Shown here: one piece after another, positions 53,305 through 61,755 of the stretch | Numbering within the stretch: the stretch's first letter is position 1 | Layout: every line of letters begins with the position of its first letter | DNA from: Acidobacteria bacterium RIFCSPLOWO2_12_FULL_66_21 | GTDB taxonomy: Bacteria > Acidobacteriota > Vicinamibacteria > Vicinamibacterales > 2-12-FULL-66-21 | Assembly: GCA_001767455.1 (NCBI GenBank) | Contig: MELC01000058.1 | Coordinates: 30,548-94,547, forward strand | Length of the DNA: 64,000 nucleotides | Direction: 5' to 3' | Program-made: the position numbers and the translations under genes | The notes under the pieces: model-generated | Seen by the model: the letters and a program-made list of their open reading frames with translations, nothing else | What the model was told of the DNA's origin: nothing | The model's database searches: none

Positions 53305-54473
53305 TGGCGCTGCGGGCGGTGCACGCGGCGGCGGTCCTGGCGATCGCGGCGTCCTGGGCGTCGGCACAAACGACGGAAGAGGCGGCGTCGCGGGCGTATC
53401 GCGACGACGTGCACGCGGCGGCCGGGCTCAGATGCGCCGCCTGCCATCAGGAGAGCAGGTCAACGTACGCGATCGCGCGAACAGCGGTTGCGCCTCTCTG
53501 CGCGAAGTGCCACAGCGACGCCGCGTACATGAAGGCGTTCGATCCGCAGGTGCGGGTCGACCCATACGCGCAGTACCTGACGAGCACGCACGGCAGGCAG
53601 ATGGCCAAGGGGGAGACGCGCGTCGCGACGTGCAGCGACTGTCACGGCGCGCACGGCGTACGGAAAGTGGCCGACAGTCGATCGCCCGTCGCGCCCGTCA
53701 GCGTCGCTCTCACCTGCGAAAGGTGCCACGCGGATCCCGCCCGCATGGGCGCGTTCGGCAAGGAGGCGACGCCGTTCAAGGACTGGTCCGAGAGCGTCCA
53801 TGCCGCGGCGCTCCTCGAGCGCGGCGACCTGTCGGCGCCAACCTGCAGCACGTGCCACGGCAGCCATGGCGCCGCGCCCCCGGGCGTGACCGAGGTGGCC
53901 AACGTCTGTGCGCACTGTCACGTGCGCGAGGCCGAGCTGTTTCGCGCCAGTCCGAAGAAAGCGATATTCGAGCAGATCGGTCAGGCCGAATGCCTCGCCT
54001 GTCACGGCAGCCATCGGATCGAGCAACCGGCCGACGCGTGGGCCGGCTTGACGGAGCCTGCGGTGTGTGCGGCGTGTCACGACAGCACGACCAGGGGTGC
54101 GGATACGATTGTGAGGATCCGAAACGGATTGGACCGGTTGGCCGCGGCGATTGCAGGTGGGGAGGCCGTTCTCGCGCGTGCGGAGCGGGCCGGAATGCTC
54201 GTCGATGATGGACGCGCGGCATCGCGCGAAGCCCGGGAACATCAGATTCACGCGCGCGTCCTCGTGCACGCCTTCGCCCTCCAGCCGTTTCAGGACATGA
54301 CCGATCAAGGCATGCGGGCCGCGAGGCAGTCCCAAGCCGCGGGCGAGCGCGCGCTGCACGACTTGCAGGTCCGGCGTCGCGGACTGCTCGCGGCGACGAT
54401 CCTCATCGTCGGGTTCCTTGTGACGCTGTGGTTCAAGATTCGACGGCTTGGTCCTCGCGGCGATCAGCTGTGA
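53301..54473 (+). CDS. Octaheme cytochrome c with C-terminal membrane anchor
   Basis: This 390-residue protein has a signal peptide ([20 protein letters not shown]) and eight CxxCH motifs: CAACH, CAKCH, CSDCH, CERCH, CSTCH, CAHCH, CLACH and CAACH, several followed by GxH as in multihaem nitrite/tetrathionate-type folds. Then comes a long helical region and a C-terminal helix ([17 protein letters not shown]). It replaces cytochrome c1 as electron exit of the Rieske/cytochrome b complex. Multihaem bc complexes of this kind occur in acidobacteria and anammox bacteria. Confidence 0.9.
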   Translation: MMALRAVHAAAVLAIAASWASAQTTEEAASRAYRDDVHAAAGLRCAACHQESRSTYAIARTAVAPLCAKCHSDAAYMKAFDPQVRVDPYAQYLTSTHGRQMAKGETRVATCSDCHGAHGVRKVADSRSPVAPVSVALTCERCHADPARMGAFGKEATPFKDWSESVHAAALLERGDLSAPTCSTCHGSHGAAPPGVTEVANVCAHCHVREAELFRASPKKAIFEQIGQAECLACHGSHRIEQPADAWAGLTEPAVCAACHDSTTRGADTIVRIRNGLDRLAAAIAGGEAVLARAERAGMLVDDGRAASREAREHQIHARVLVHAFALQPFQDMTDQGMRAARQSQAAGERALHDLQVRRRGLLAATILIVGFLVTLWFKIRRLGPRGDQL

Positions 54474-54745
54474 AGACGACCGGAAGGATCTCAGGCCGGG
54501 GCGCAGTTCCGAGGCCAAACCCGTCCGCACTGGGCCCGCGCGTTCCCGGTCGCTCCGTGCTACGGTAACGGCCTTCGGTTTGATCGAGAACAGGCAGCGG
54601 CGGTCGCGGACTGTCGGATTTCAAGCACTGACGCACCGACAGAGTTACGGATCTGCGCCCTCGAGTTTGGACGAGGCCATTTTCATTCAATCACTTGCGA
54701 GTTCGTCGCCAGGCATGGCACATCTCGTGCTTCCGTGCCACCCGA

Positions 54746-55114
54746 ATGTCATCACTGTTGACACTCCGGCGCTTGGTCAGCCTGGCCACGGTCATGGCCA
54801 TCGTGATCGCCGGCCTCCCCGCGCTCGCCGCAACGCGCGCCGCATCGCCTCGGTGCAGGGCGATGGCACAAATGGGTCACGAGTGTCACCGGCCAAGCGC
54901 CTCGCTCACCTGCTGCTGCTCTGACGACGAAGACTCGCAGAGCTCGGGCGTCCCAGCGGAACGCAACGGATCGATGGCCCCAACGGCTTCTTCAGCCGGT
55001 GCGGGCGTGGCCGTGACGGTTCCAGCATTCCGGATGGATCGCCTCGCGCCTTCACCAACGCAGGGCTATCGAAACAGAGACTTACCTACCCTCTTCGCGA
55101 CCTTCCTGCTCTAA
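54746..55114 (+). CDS. Small secreted Cys/His protein
   Basis: This 122-residue protein has a signal peptide (LVSLATVMAIVIAGLPALAA) followed by CRAMAQMGHECH and TCCCSDDEDSQ, and ends in DLPTLFATFLL. The Cys/Met/His pattern suggests a metal-binding periplasmic peptide. It is placed like the His-rich protein ahead of a TolC-like gene. No known family. The start at 54746 is chosen for the signal peptide; an upstream ATG at 54695 is possible. Confidence 0.5.
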   Translation: MSSLLTLRRLVSLATVMAIVIAGLPALAATRAASPRCRAMAQMGHECHRPSASLTCCCSDDEDSQSSGVPAERNGSMAPTASSAGAGVAVTVPAFRMDRLAPSPTQGYRNRDLPTLFATFLL

Positions 55115-55130
55115 GTGTGTCTCCGGGTTT

Positions 55131-55226
55131 CGCCGAAGCGCATCGCGCGAAGGCGGACCTGTCCCGCCGAAGCGCATCGCGCGAAGGCGGACCTGTCCCG
55201 CCGAAGCGCATCGCGCGAAGGCGGAC
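55131..55226. repeat. 34-bp tandem repeat, three copies
   Basis: The unit CGCCGAAGCGCATCGCGCGA plus AGGCGGACCTGTCC is repeated with a 34-bp period at 55131, 55165 and 55199 (the last partial). It contains a hairpin (CGCC/GGCG and GCGC/GCGC). Related GCGAAGGCGGAC fragments recur near 57670. Confidence 0.85.
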
Positions 55227-55328
55227 CGCATCCCTCAAAACTGTTCCCGTTGATTGACGCGCGTCGTGTTTCGTCACGACACGCGGGGCGACGCTCGCAG
55301 GCGTGAGCCGCCCGAGAGGTGCACTGTG

Positions 55329-56378
55329 ATGAGATCGGTCGGGATTCTGTTCGTCCTGTTTTCTGTGTCAGCGGGACCGGCGTTCGCCCAGCAAGCTGCT
55401 CAGCCTGTCCCGGTTTCCCCGGCGAGCCTTTCGTCGCTCGTATCGGAGCTGGAGGCCAGAAACCCGGAGCTGGCCGCCACCCGTCGCGAGCTCGACATGC
55501 GGGTCGCCCGTATTTCGCCGGCCGGCGCCCCGCCCGACCCAACGGTATCGGTCGGGTATATGAGCGGCTTCCTGCGCCCGCCCTTCTTTCCGTCCACGGC
55601 CACGCCAAACGCCTTTCGGCAGATCGGGGTGTCGCAGGAGATTCCGTATCCAGGCAAGCTGGCGCTCCGGTCGCGCATTGCCTCGACCGAGGCGGACGCG
55701 GCGCGCTGGGAGGTGGAGACCAGGCGCTGGCGGCTCATCTCCGAGCTGAAGACGATGTATTTCGAGTATCAGCTTGCGGCGCGCAACCTCGAGATCGTGC
55801 GCCGGAACCAGACGCTACTGGATCAGTACCGGCAGATCGCGGAGGCGCGCTTCAGCACCGGCCGGGCCATTCAGCAGGATGTGCTGAAAGCACAACTGGA
55901 AATCTCCGGGCTGATCGAGCGCACCGTCGTGCTCGAGCGGCAGCGTGACGCGTTGCGCGCCCGGATCAACGCGCTCCTGTATCGGGCGGCCGACACGCCC
56001 CTCGACGCGGATCTGGCCTACACCGAACCCCCGCTGCCGGCCAGCGCTGAAGGCCTTCGGGCCGACGCGCTGTCACGGTACCCCGCGATTCGCCGGAGCG
56101 AGCAGGAGATCGTCCGCGGGCAGCAATCGCTCGCGCTTGCGCGGCGCGAACTGCGACCGGACTTCGGGATCAATGTGACGACGCAGCGGGGGATCGCCGG
56201 GATGCCGTGGATGTACGGCGTGGACTTCATGGTGAAGGTCCCGATCTTCTGGCAGCGGAAGCAGCGGCCGATGATCGCCGAAGCGGCGGCGGCGCTCGAA
56301 GCCGGGCGCAGGATGCGTGATGCCACCGTCGCCGACGACGGGACGGCGCCACGTGGACACACGCGGCCACTGCCGTGA
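55329..56378 (+). CDS. TolC-family outer-membrane protein, C-terminally truncated
   Basis: The ATG at 55329 gives 349 residues with a signal peptide (SVGILFVLFSVSAGPAFA). The first OEP repeat is whole and the second begins (IRRSEQEIVRGQQSLALA), but the sequence breaks off after RRMRDATV into VADDGTAPRGHTRPLP. Family members run about 430-480 residues with another 100-residue helical hairpin; that part is missing. No cusB or cusA follows. Likely a decaying channel gene. Confidence 0.75.
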   Translation: MRSVGILFVLFSVSAGPAFAQQAAQPVPVSPASLSSLVSELEARNPELAATRRELDMRVARISPAGAPPDPTVSVGYMSGFLRPPFFPSTATPNAFRQIGVSQEIPYPGKLALRSRIASTEADAARWEVETRRWRLISELKTMYFEYQLAARNLEIVRRNQTLLDQYRQIAEARFSTGRAIQQDVLKAQLEISGLIERTVVLERQRDALRARINALLYRAADTPLDADLAYTEPPLPASAEGLRADALSRYPAIRRSEQEIVRGQQSLALARRELRPDFGINVTTQRGIAGMPWMYGVDFMVKVPIFWQRKQRPMIAEAAAALEAGRRMRDATVADDGTAPRGHTRPLP

Positions 56379-56428
56379 GGCACACGAACGTTGCCGCGCG
56401 ACGGAACGGGCGGCTCATCGGCGTTCGC

Positions 56429-56749
56429 TCACTTCTTGGGCTTCACGGATGCTGCGCCAAGCCGAACTTCTTTCGCTATGAGCGGACCCTTGCCCTCGGC
56501 GGACGCGGTCACCACCACGCGATCGCCGACCTTGACGTCGCCGATCTTCATGGCCATGGTGCCGTGGATGACCTTCGTCTTGCTGGTCAGCGTGATCGAT
56601 GCCATCTTCCCGGCAGTCGTCTTCACGTCGAGACGCGTGTCGGTGATCGCCGACACCGTTCCCATGATCTTCTGATCGTGTCCCTCGTGTGCCGACGCCA
56701 GCGGCGCCAGCGTAAGCGCAATGATCGACGCGAGCATTAGACTTCTCAT
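56429..56749 (-). CDS. DUF5666 secreted protein
   Basis: The ATG at 56749 (AAGGGG about 8 nt upstream) gives 106 residues: a signal peptide to ASA, then HEGHDQKIMGTVSAITDTRL and a small beta-barrel ending VTASAEGKGPLIAKEVRLG, typical of DUF5666. Such proteins sit with metal-efflux genes (CusF-like position). The two His near the N-terminus could bind metal. It is transcribed towards the truncated TolC gene. Confidence 0.75.
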   Translation of the reverse strand: MRSLMLASIIALTLAPLASAHEGHDQKIMGTVSAITDTRLDVKTTAGKMASITLTSKTKVIHGTMAMKIGDVKVGDRVVVTASAEGKGPLIAKEVRLGAASVKPKK

Positions 56750-56778
56750 TCTGTGATCCCCTTTTTGCGACTCTTCGA

Positions 56779-57411
56779 CTACCTTCCATGCACATGTTTC
56801 GGAGCGGAGGGCTTCGGTGGAGCTGCGTCCCCTCCCTCGAGAAACCTCTGCTCCTCGAGCTCCTGTCGTACCTCGTCTGGACTTCTCGGGTTCATCCCCT
56901 GCATCTGCTGCAGCTCCTCGGGCGTCAGCGTTGGCAGCTTCCGAATGAAGTGGACGAGATGCCACGACGCTTCGGCGCTTTCCTTGGTGCCGTCGCCCCA
57001 AGCCGGCATGCCCGTCAGCCGGACGCCGTTCTCGATGATGTAGAACAGCTCCCCGTCGGTCAGCGACTGCGTGGCCGGCAGACGCATGTCAGGCGGTTTG
57101 GGATAGAGCCCGAGTCCGATCGCCGTCTCTCCGCTGCCGTCGTTGGCGTGACACGCCGCGCAATGGTCCGCGAAGTGCGCCATCCCTGCCGCGAGGACCT
57201 CCGGCGTGACGGCGATAGGGTTCTTTCGTGTGCGATCGCGGCGTGGTACGGCCAGCCCGCGCATCGTCCGCGCCACGGCCGTCTCGATCCGTCCGGGCTC
57301 GGCGCGCGCGCTGATGCCGCGCGAGCTGATCCAGAGGAACGCCGCCGCAGCGACCAGCGTCAGCAGGGCCACCCCCGAAAGGAGCAGTTTCAACAGGGTC
57401 TTCGGTTTCAC
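56779..57411 (-). CDS. Membrane-anchored cytochrome c
   Basis: The GTG at 57411 (GGAG about 8 nt upstream) gives 210 residues; an N-terminal helix (LLKLLLSGVALLTLVAAAAFL) anchors a monohaem cytochrome with CAACH and the axial Met region ENGVRLTGMPAWGDG. The C-terminus is Glu/Pro-rich and ends KHVHGR. It may deliver electrons to a terminal oxidase. It is followed by the DUF5666 gene 29 bp on, same strand. Confidence 0.82.
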   Translation of the reverse strand: MKPKTLLKLLLSGVALLTLVAAAAFLWISSRGISARAEPGRIETAVARTMRGLAVPRRDRTRKNPIAVTPEVLAAGMAHFADHCAACHANDGSGETAIGLGLYPKPPDMRLPATQSLTDGELFYIIENGVRLTGMPAWGDGTKESAEASWHLVHFIRKLPTLTPEELQQMQGMNPRSPDEVRQELEEQRFLEGGDAAPPKPSAPKHVHGR

Positions 57412-57453
57412 ATGCAGATCTCCAGAACTCTGCGCGTCCGCGCAGAGAGACAC

Positions 57454-57704
57454 ATTGTTGTTGGGCGGCTGCTAATGAGCCGCATGGCGGAGGAAGCGCG
57501 CCACGGGCGCGCCCGCCGGAGCGGAGCGGGGCGCAGGGCCCCCGCGAGCGACGGCGAGCCGGGGCCCCCGCCGCGCGTTTTGTGCGCGGTGGGGTGGGAT
57601 GGGGGGTCCGGCCCGCCGTCGCCCGGCGCGCATGCGACCGGGCTTTGGCGAGGTCTCGCCGGAGCCTTCGCGAAGGCGGACGCGGCGAAGCCCCCCGGTC
57701 TAAG
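57454..57704. other. GC-rich gene-poor region with repeats
   Basis: Very GC-rich, with direct repeats of GGGCCCCCG (57537 and 57562), a hairpin CCGCGC-GTTTTGT-GCGCGG (57571-57589), a GCGAAGGCGGAC fragment related to the 55131 repeat, and the 15-mer GAAGCCCCCCGGTCT (57687-57701) that also occurs at 14397-14411. No gene could be supported. Confidence 0.5.
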
Positions 57705-58124
57705 CTAGATGCGGAGCGGACTGGAGAATCGAGCGCCGGGCGGGCTCTCCGACCCGACCGGCGCTCGAACGACGCTGTCACCCGTCAGGGCCGACGATGT
57801 CAGGAGCGCCCGCGATACGATCGCGGGAACAACACGAAAGGCGGCATCTGCTGTGCCGGACCTCAACGTTGCAGGGTCGGGCGCCGAGTGCGTGCAGAAG
57901 CCGGGACTCTGCGCGAAGGCCGGGCCTTCGTACTGGTCTGAGCCGGCTGAAGGCGACGCGTCGTGATGACACCCCGCGTGCGCTGCCTCGGAGGCCGATA
58001 CCTGCAGATCGCCCGAACCGGACTCGAGGGCAAGGCAGGCGCACACGCATGCGAGTATCGCGACGGGCTGCAACAGCAGGATTACCGTCAGACCAACGGT
58101 CGCCGCGCGCATGCGAAGCTGCAT
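57705..58124 (-). CDS. Small secreted Cys/His protein
   Basis: The ATG at 58124 (AGGA 6-7 nt upstream) gives 139 residues: a signal peptide (TVGLTVILLLQPVAILA), then CVCACLALESG, AGCHHDASPS and FCTHSAPDP. Cys and His spacing suggests metal binding. It resembles in layout the small secreted proteins at 47861 and 54746 that precede metal-efflux genes. No named family. Confidence 0.5.
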   Translation of the reverse strand: MQLRMRAATVGLTVILLLQPVAILACVCACLALESGSGDLQVSASEAAHAGCHHDASPSAGSDQYEGPAFAQSPGFCTHSAPDPATLRSGTADAAFRVVPAIVSRALLTSSALTGDSVVRAPVGSESPPGARFSSPLRI

Positions 58125-58283
58125 CGTCTTTCCTACTATAACCCGCCGCTGGAACGTAGCACTTCCCGTTCTCTGGTTGGGCTGGCTGCCGGGGAGGGCG
58201 AACCTCATCAGCCCGCGCGCCGGCCCCTCAGATTATTGGCCGCTCGCCTTTCGCAGCATCGTCTTCATCTGATCGATCTCCCC

Positions 58284-58679
58284 TCACGATAGCCGAACCA
58301 AGCCAGGGACGAGGTCATACCCCCCGTCGAAACTCATGATGCGAGTGACACCATGCTGCTGCATGATCGCCACGTGGATGGCGTCTCGGGCTGACAGCGA
58401 TGGGTATCCCAGCACGAGCGACTTCGCACGCTCGGCGCCAGCGCGGTCGACTACAAAGACCTCATCGACGACGGCGAGCAGCGCGTCGAACGCATCCTGG
58501 ATTGCCCCGCGACGGTTGATCGCGACATAGCGGTGCACGATCTCCTGCAGCACCTCGGCGTCGGTCACCAGACGCTCGCGGGCTCTTGCCGCCCGTTCGA
58601 GCAGCGAGACGGAGGCCAGCTTGTGGGGGTGCGGTGCGCCGACCAGGTACATCGGCAGGTTGGCATCGATGAAGATCAC
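58284..58679 (-). CDS. PIN-domain toxin (VapC-like)
   Basis: This 131-residue PIN protein has acidic residues at [34 protein letters not shown] and IMSFDGGYD. It is coupled to the antitoxin by a 4-nt ATGA overlap. Expected role: an RNase toxin. All four acidic positions are present, so it looks functional. Confidence 0.85.
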   Translation of the reverse strand: MIFIDANLPMYLVGAPHPHKLASVSLLERAARARERLVTDAEVLQEIVHRYVAINRRGAIQDAFDALLAVVDEVFVVDRAGAERAKSLVLGYPSLSARDAIHVAIMQQHGVTRIMSFDGGYDLVPGLVRLS

Positions 58680-58936
58680 GACCGCGAATCGCCAAGATAG
58701 CCGCGCTCGATCTCGGCGTTCATCTGGTCGATGTCCCCCGCCGGATGTTCGTGGCGCGCGGCGGCTCGAATGGCCGCGAGCTTCTGGTCGACGTCAGCGG
58801 ACGACTCGTGGCGTCTTGCGGCGCGGAGCGCCTGTCTGACCCACTCCGCCACCGTGATGCGCTGGCTGCGAGCCGCGCGTCGGATCTCGCGCAGCTCGGG
58901 CTCATCCAGCAGGACCTGCAGCCTCTTACTCATCAT
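58676..58936 (-). CDS. Ribbon-helix-helix antitoxin
   Basis: This 86-residue protein starts [20 protein letters not shown], an RHH/CopG-type fold with a strand and two helices ([17 protein letters not shown]), and has a charged C-terminal tail likely to bind the toxin. An ATG at 58936 or 58933 is possible. Upstream the sequence is rich in ATGATG/CATCAT repeats (58931-58962), a plausible operator, with a weak -10 TACACT. Confidence 0.82.
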   Translation of the reverse strand: MMSKRLQVLLDEPELREIRRAARSQRITVAEWVRQALRAARRHESSADVDQKLAAIRAAARHEHPAGDIDQMNAEIERGYLGDSRS

Positions 58937-59016
58937 GATGAGTGTATCATGAGTCATGATGTGAGTCGTACGGACCGCTCGAGCATTCCCTCCCCTCTCG
59001 CCGATCGCCGCAGGGC

Positions 59017-59163
59017 TTACTCCCTCAAGGCAATCGTCGGCTCGAGCCGTGAGGCCCTGCGCGCGGGAATCGACGCGGCCGCCAGAGTGACGAAGCCGAG
59101 GGCTCCGATGGCGAGGGCGAACGACCCCTGCGCGAACAACTCGTTCACGATCGCCACCTGCGG
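59017..59163 (-). pseudogene. ADOP ABC permease remnant
   Basis: The minus strand encodes [14 protein letters not shown] directly joined to [20 protein letters not shown], then [14 protein letters not shown] and TAA at 59019-59017. VAIVNE belongs to the MacB-type periplasmic domain, and the rest is the last helix and tail; the FtsX part between is deleted. It is transcribed against the RiPP locus. Confidence 0.65.
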
Positions 59164-59299
59164 GCTCCCGACTCGATCCTGTGCAGCGAACGTCCGCCAA
59201 GATCATCTATGTGACGTGCGGGTAGTTAGGACCCATCGAAAAATCTCGCCGGAGATCGCCAGCTCAACTATGCTAGGGCGACACTCAGGAGGATTTCCG

Positions 59300-59560
59300 A
59301 TGCGCACACCGAAGAGCGTCACCGACGTGATGGAACGGCTGGCCACGGATGCCACATTCGAGTCCCGGCTGAGAAGCGACCCGGCGGGCGTCTTGCGGGA
59401 GATGGGCTGGGAGGCGCAGGACGTCGTCTCCTTCGCCGTCCCGGACAAAGGTGGCTGCGGGACCGCGTGCGGCTGCACGGCCGACATGGGACAGGGCTGC
59501 GGCGAAAAGCGCGGCAACATCGTGCAGTGTCCGAGCGGCAAGCCCGGTCAGGTGTACTGA
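59300..59560 (+). CDS. Nif11-leader RiPP precursor with Cys-rich core
   Basis: The ATG at 59300 has a strong AGGAGG 7 nt upstream and gives 86 residues. Residues 5-47 look like a Nif11-type leader (SVTDVMERLATDATFESRLR, DPAGVLREMGW). A Gly-Gly at 51-52, a possible cleavage site, is followed by a Cys-rich tail: Cys at 53, 57, 59, 67 and 77 within CGTACGC and MGQGCGEKRG. The radical SAM gene begins 13 bp downstream. The peptide is probably modified at Cys (thioether, as in sactipeptides or ranthipeptides) or at Asp/Gln neighbours, then cleaved. The product is unknown. Confidence 0.75.
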   Translation: MRTPKSVTDVMERLATDATFESRLRSDPAGVLREMGWEAQDVVSFAVPDKGGCGTACGCTADMGQGCGEKRGNIVQCPSGKPGQVY

Positions 59561-59573
59561 CCGCGCACGGCTG

Positions 59574-60815
59574 ATGGCGGTCGATGTGCCGCGGTCTTTA
59601 TTCGTATCGCAGAAGGGCGACCGCGTGCTCGCGTTCTCCCAGGACACGGGCATGTGCGTCGTCGTCAACGCGGCGGGACGTGACGTGCTCGACCTGCTGG
59701 TGAGCAAAGGGCTGCTGGGCGAATCGGCAGCAACGCCGAACGCACAGGAGACATCCTCCTCATCGGTCGACGGGCTGTCGGCCGTCTACCTGCACCTGAC
59801 GAACCGATGCAACCTGTCGTGCGCGTACTGTTACAACGCCGGGTATCGCCGCGACCGCGACGCCCGCGACGAGCTGACCGCCCGCGAGATTCGTGACTGC
59901 CTGGACGCGGTTTCCGCGGCCGGAGCGACGCAGGTCGTTTTCACGGGCGGCGAGCCGTTGCTGCGGCCGGATTGCCTCGATCTCGCTCAATATGCCCGCG
60001 GTCTCGGCCTCGAGACGAGCCTCCTGACCAATGGCACCCGCGTGCGCGGGCGCGCGGCACGGATCGCGAGTGTCTTCAGCCCGGTGATCGTCAGCCTCGA
60101 CAGCTGGCGCCCCGAGGAACACGAGCGGCTCCGCGGAAAGGGATCTTTCGCCGTCATCGTCGACGGCATCAGGGAATTGGCCGACGCCGGAGCGGCTCTT
60201 TATCTGCGCGCGGTCGTCACGTGTGAGAACGTTCGAAGCCTCCCGGAATTCCCGTGCTACGCGGCGTCGCACCTGGGATGCACCAACTTCATGCTCGCGC
60301 CCTGCATTCCGACGAGCCTGGAACATGCCGCGGGCCTGACTCTCACTCCAGCCCCGAACGAATACCTCAGCGCCCTCGACGCGTTTCATCGCGTGCTCGA
60401 AGAGGTAGGCGGCACCTCGAACTATGACACGGAGGCATTTCGATCGGACGGGAACTGCGGCGCGGGCTGCAACATCCTCAGCATCTCAGCGGACGGTGAC
60501 GTATTCCCCTGTCAATGCCTGCATCGCGCCGAGCTGTGCGCAGGGAACGTCAGGAAGATGCCGTTGGACCGGATCCTCCAACGGGCCGCCACGGCGCCCG
60601 ACGTGTGCCGGCGCTCGGCAGCGGAGTTCCGCGCCTGCGCGGAGTGCCCCGTGTCCCGGCTGTGCGGGTTGAAATGCTGGGCGCTGCTAGCGGGATTTCG
60701 CGGCGACGAGGAAGCATTCATTGAGCGGCTGTGTCCGATGGCGCATGCGGAGATCGAGCACAGACTCTGGAAGCAGGCCGGACGGATTCTCAGCGAGCAG
60801 CCCGCAGGGTCATAG
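59574..60815 (+). CDS. RiPP-maturing radical SAM/SPASM enzyme with PqqD-like RRE
   Basis: This 413-residue enzyme begins with a PqqD-like RRE (about 5-48; SLFVSQKGDRVLAFSQDTGM), which would bind the leader peptide. The radical SAM motif CNLSCAYC places Cys79, Cys83 and Cys86, followed by FTGGEPLL. The SPASM domain has CGAGCNILSISADGDVFPCQ and the tail CAECPVSRLCGLKC for auxiliary Fe-S clusters. Such enzymes make C-S, C-C or epimerised residues on peptides. Thirteen bases after the Nif11-type precursor, it is almost certainly its modifying enzyme. No transporter or peptidase gene is seen nearby. Confidence 0.88.
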   Translation: MAVDVPRSLFVSQKGDRVLAFSQDTGMCVVVNAAGRDVLDLLVSKGLLGESAATPNAQETSSSSVDGLSAVYLHLTNRCNLSCAYCYNAGYRRDRDARDELTAREIRDCLDAVSAAGATQVVFTGGEPLLRPDCLDLAQYARGLGLETSLLTNGTRVRGRAARIASVFSPVIVSLDSWRPEEHERLRGKGSFAVIVDGIRELADAGAALYLRAVVTCENVRSLPEFPCYAASHLGCTNFMLAPCIPTSLEHAAGLTLTPAPNEYLSALDAFHRVLEEVGGTSNYDTEAFRSDGNCGAGCNILSISADGDVFPCQCLHRAELCAGNVRKMPLDRILQRAATAPDVCRRSAAEFRACAECPVSRLCGLKCWALLAGFRGDEEAFIERLCPMAHAEIEHRLWKQAGRILSEQPAGS

Positions 60816-60956
60816 AAGGAGTGGGACGAAAAGGTGGTCAACCGGGACCGCTGTCGCAGGTTCTCCCTCCACGAATGCCCACACCAGCCGCATACCGTTA
60901 TCGGTTGAAAGCTGCTCCGGGATGGGAACGGATCGCCGGCGCAGGGTCTTCACCAT
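60810..60956 (-). CDS. Possible small protein (48 aa)
   Basis: A minus-strand frame from ATG 60956 to TGA 60810 encodes MVKTLRRRSVPIPEQLSTDN then GMRLVWAFVEGEPATAVPVD, which looks protein-like, but it has no clear Shine-Dalgarno and may be the tail of a decayed gene (the frame stays open a little upstream). It overlaps the radical SAM gene end by a few bases. Confidence 0.2.
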   Translation of the reverse strand: MVKTLRRRSVPIPEQLSTDNGMRLVWAFVEGEPATAVPVDHLFVPLLL

Positions 60957-60976
60957 CCAATCAGGGCGGCCATCCC

Positions 60977-61297
60977 TTATGTGGACGTTCCTCTTCTCGT
61001 GTCAACCTCGGGGTCATCGTCGGCGCATGCAGCGTCAACGGGTCGATCCCCGTCAGCTTCTTCAGCCTTGTTGAGCTCGCGCATCGACACGATCGCCGCT
61101 TTGTCCGGGTTCGCCTGCTTCACGGCCAGGAAGAGATCGCCGGGACGCTGGCCATCCCACGCCATGATCGCGTCGGCGACCCGAACGAGCGCGGCCGCGT
61201 TCGCGTCCTGCGCCGCCTCAGGGTGGAGCGTCAGGAGAGGTGTGAAGACGCAAAGCCACAGCGTGACGAGGGCTGAGAAGCCGAGACGGAGGCCCAT
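60977..61297 (-). CDS. Hypothetical secreted protein
   Basis: A 106-residue frame from ATG 61297 begins with a signal peptide (LGFSALVTLWLCVFTPLLTL) and continues HPEAAQDANAAALVRVADAI, with a Glu/Asp-rich tail (ELNKAEEADGDRPVDAACAD). No family recognised. A GAGAGG lies upstream but at a long spacing. The opposite strand also has an open frame, so the call is uncertain. Confidence 0.4.
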   Translation of the reverse strand: MGLRLGFSALVTLWLCVFTPLLTLHPEAAQDANAAALVRVADAIMAWDGQRPGDLFLAVKQANPDKAAIVSMRELNKAEEADGDRPVDAACADDDPEVDTRRGTST

Positions 61298-61755
61298 AAC
61301 GGAACACCTCTCCCTCGGAAAAATCCCCATCTGATCGCGGGTTCTTCCGCAGTGCGCCAACTGGATTCAACTTGCGCCAGTCGTTGGCGTGTCGCCTGGT
61401 GTTATGCGCGTGTGAACGCCGTCGGGGCCCGCAACTTTCGGACCGCGCGCGCCCTGGACTCTGGCGCGCGTGTTCGGAAGCGAATTGTTCACTGATTGTT
61501 CCGCGAGCGTTTCAACCGTTCACCGCATCAGCAGCAGCACGTCTGCAAACTTCTGGTCCAGCAGCGTCGCGCCAGCGAACTGGCAATGTCGCAGTTCCTC
61601 CTGCGTACAGTCGATGACGATGAGTCGCTCGCGTGGGAGTTCGGGCCCTCCCCGAACCTCCAGCTCGTCGTACCATCAAACGGTTCATGGACCCATTCGG
61701 CCGATTGCGTGTCTAACGCTGTAGTCCGCCTTACCCAGGAGCCAGTGGGTACCGC
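61298..61755. other. Gene-poor region upstream of the permease
   Basis: This 458-bp stretch is somewhat lower in GC than its surroundings and holds no supportable gene. Frames on both strands are short, Arg/Ser-rich and lack start signals. The permease promoter should be here; no clear consensus was found. Confidence 0.4.

Noticed and set aside
58245..58283. Minus-strand fragment encoding GEIDQMKTMLRKASGQ and stop
   Set aside because: Too short to assign; no similarity recognised, could be chance.
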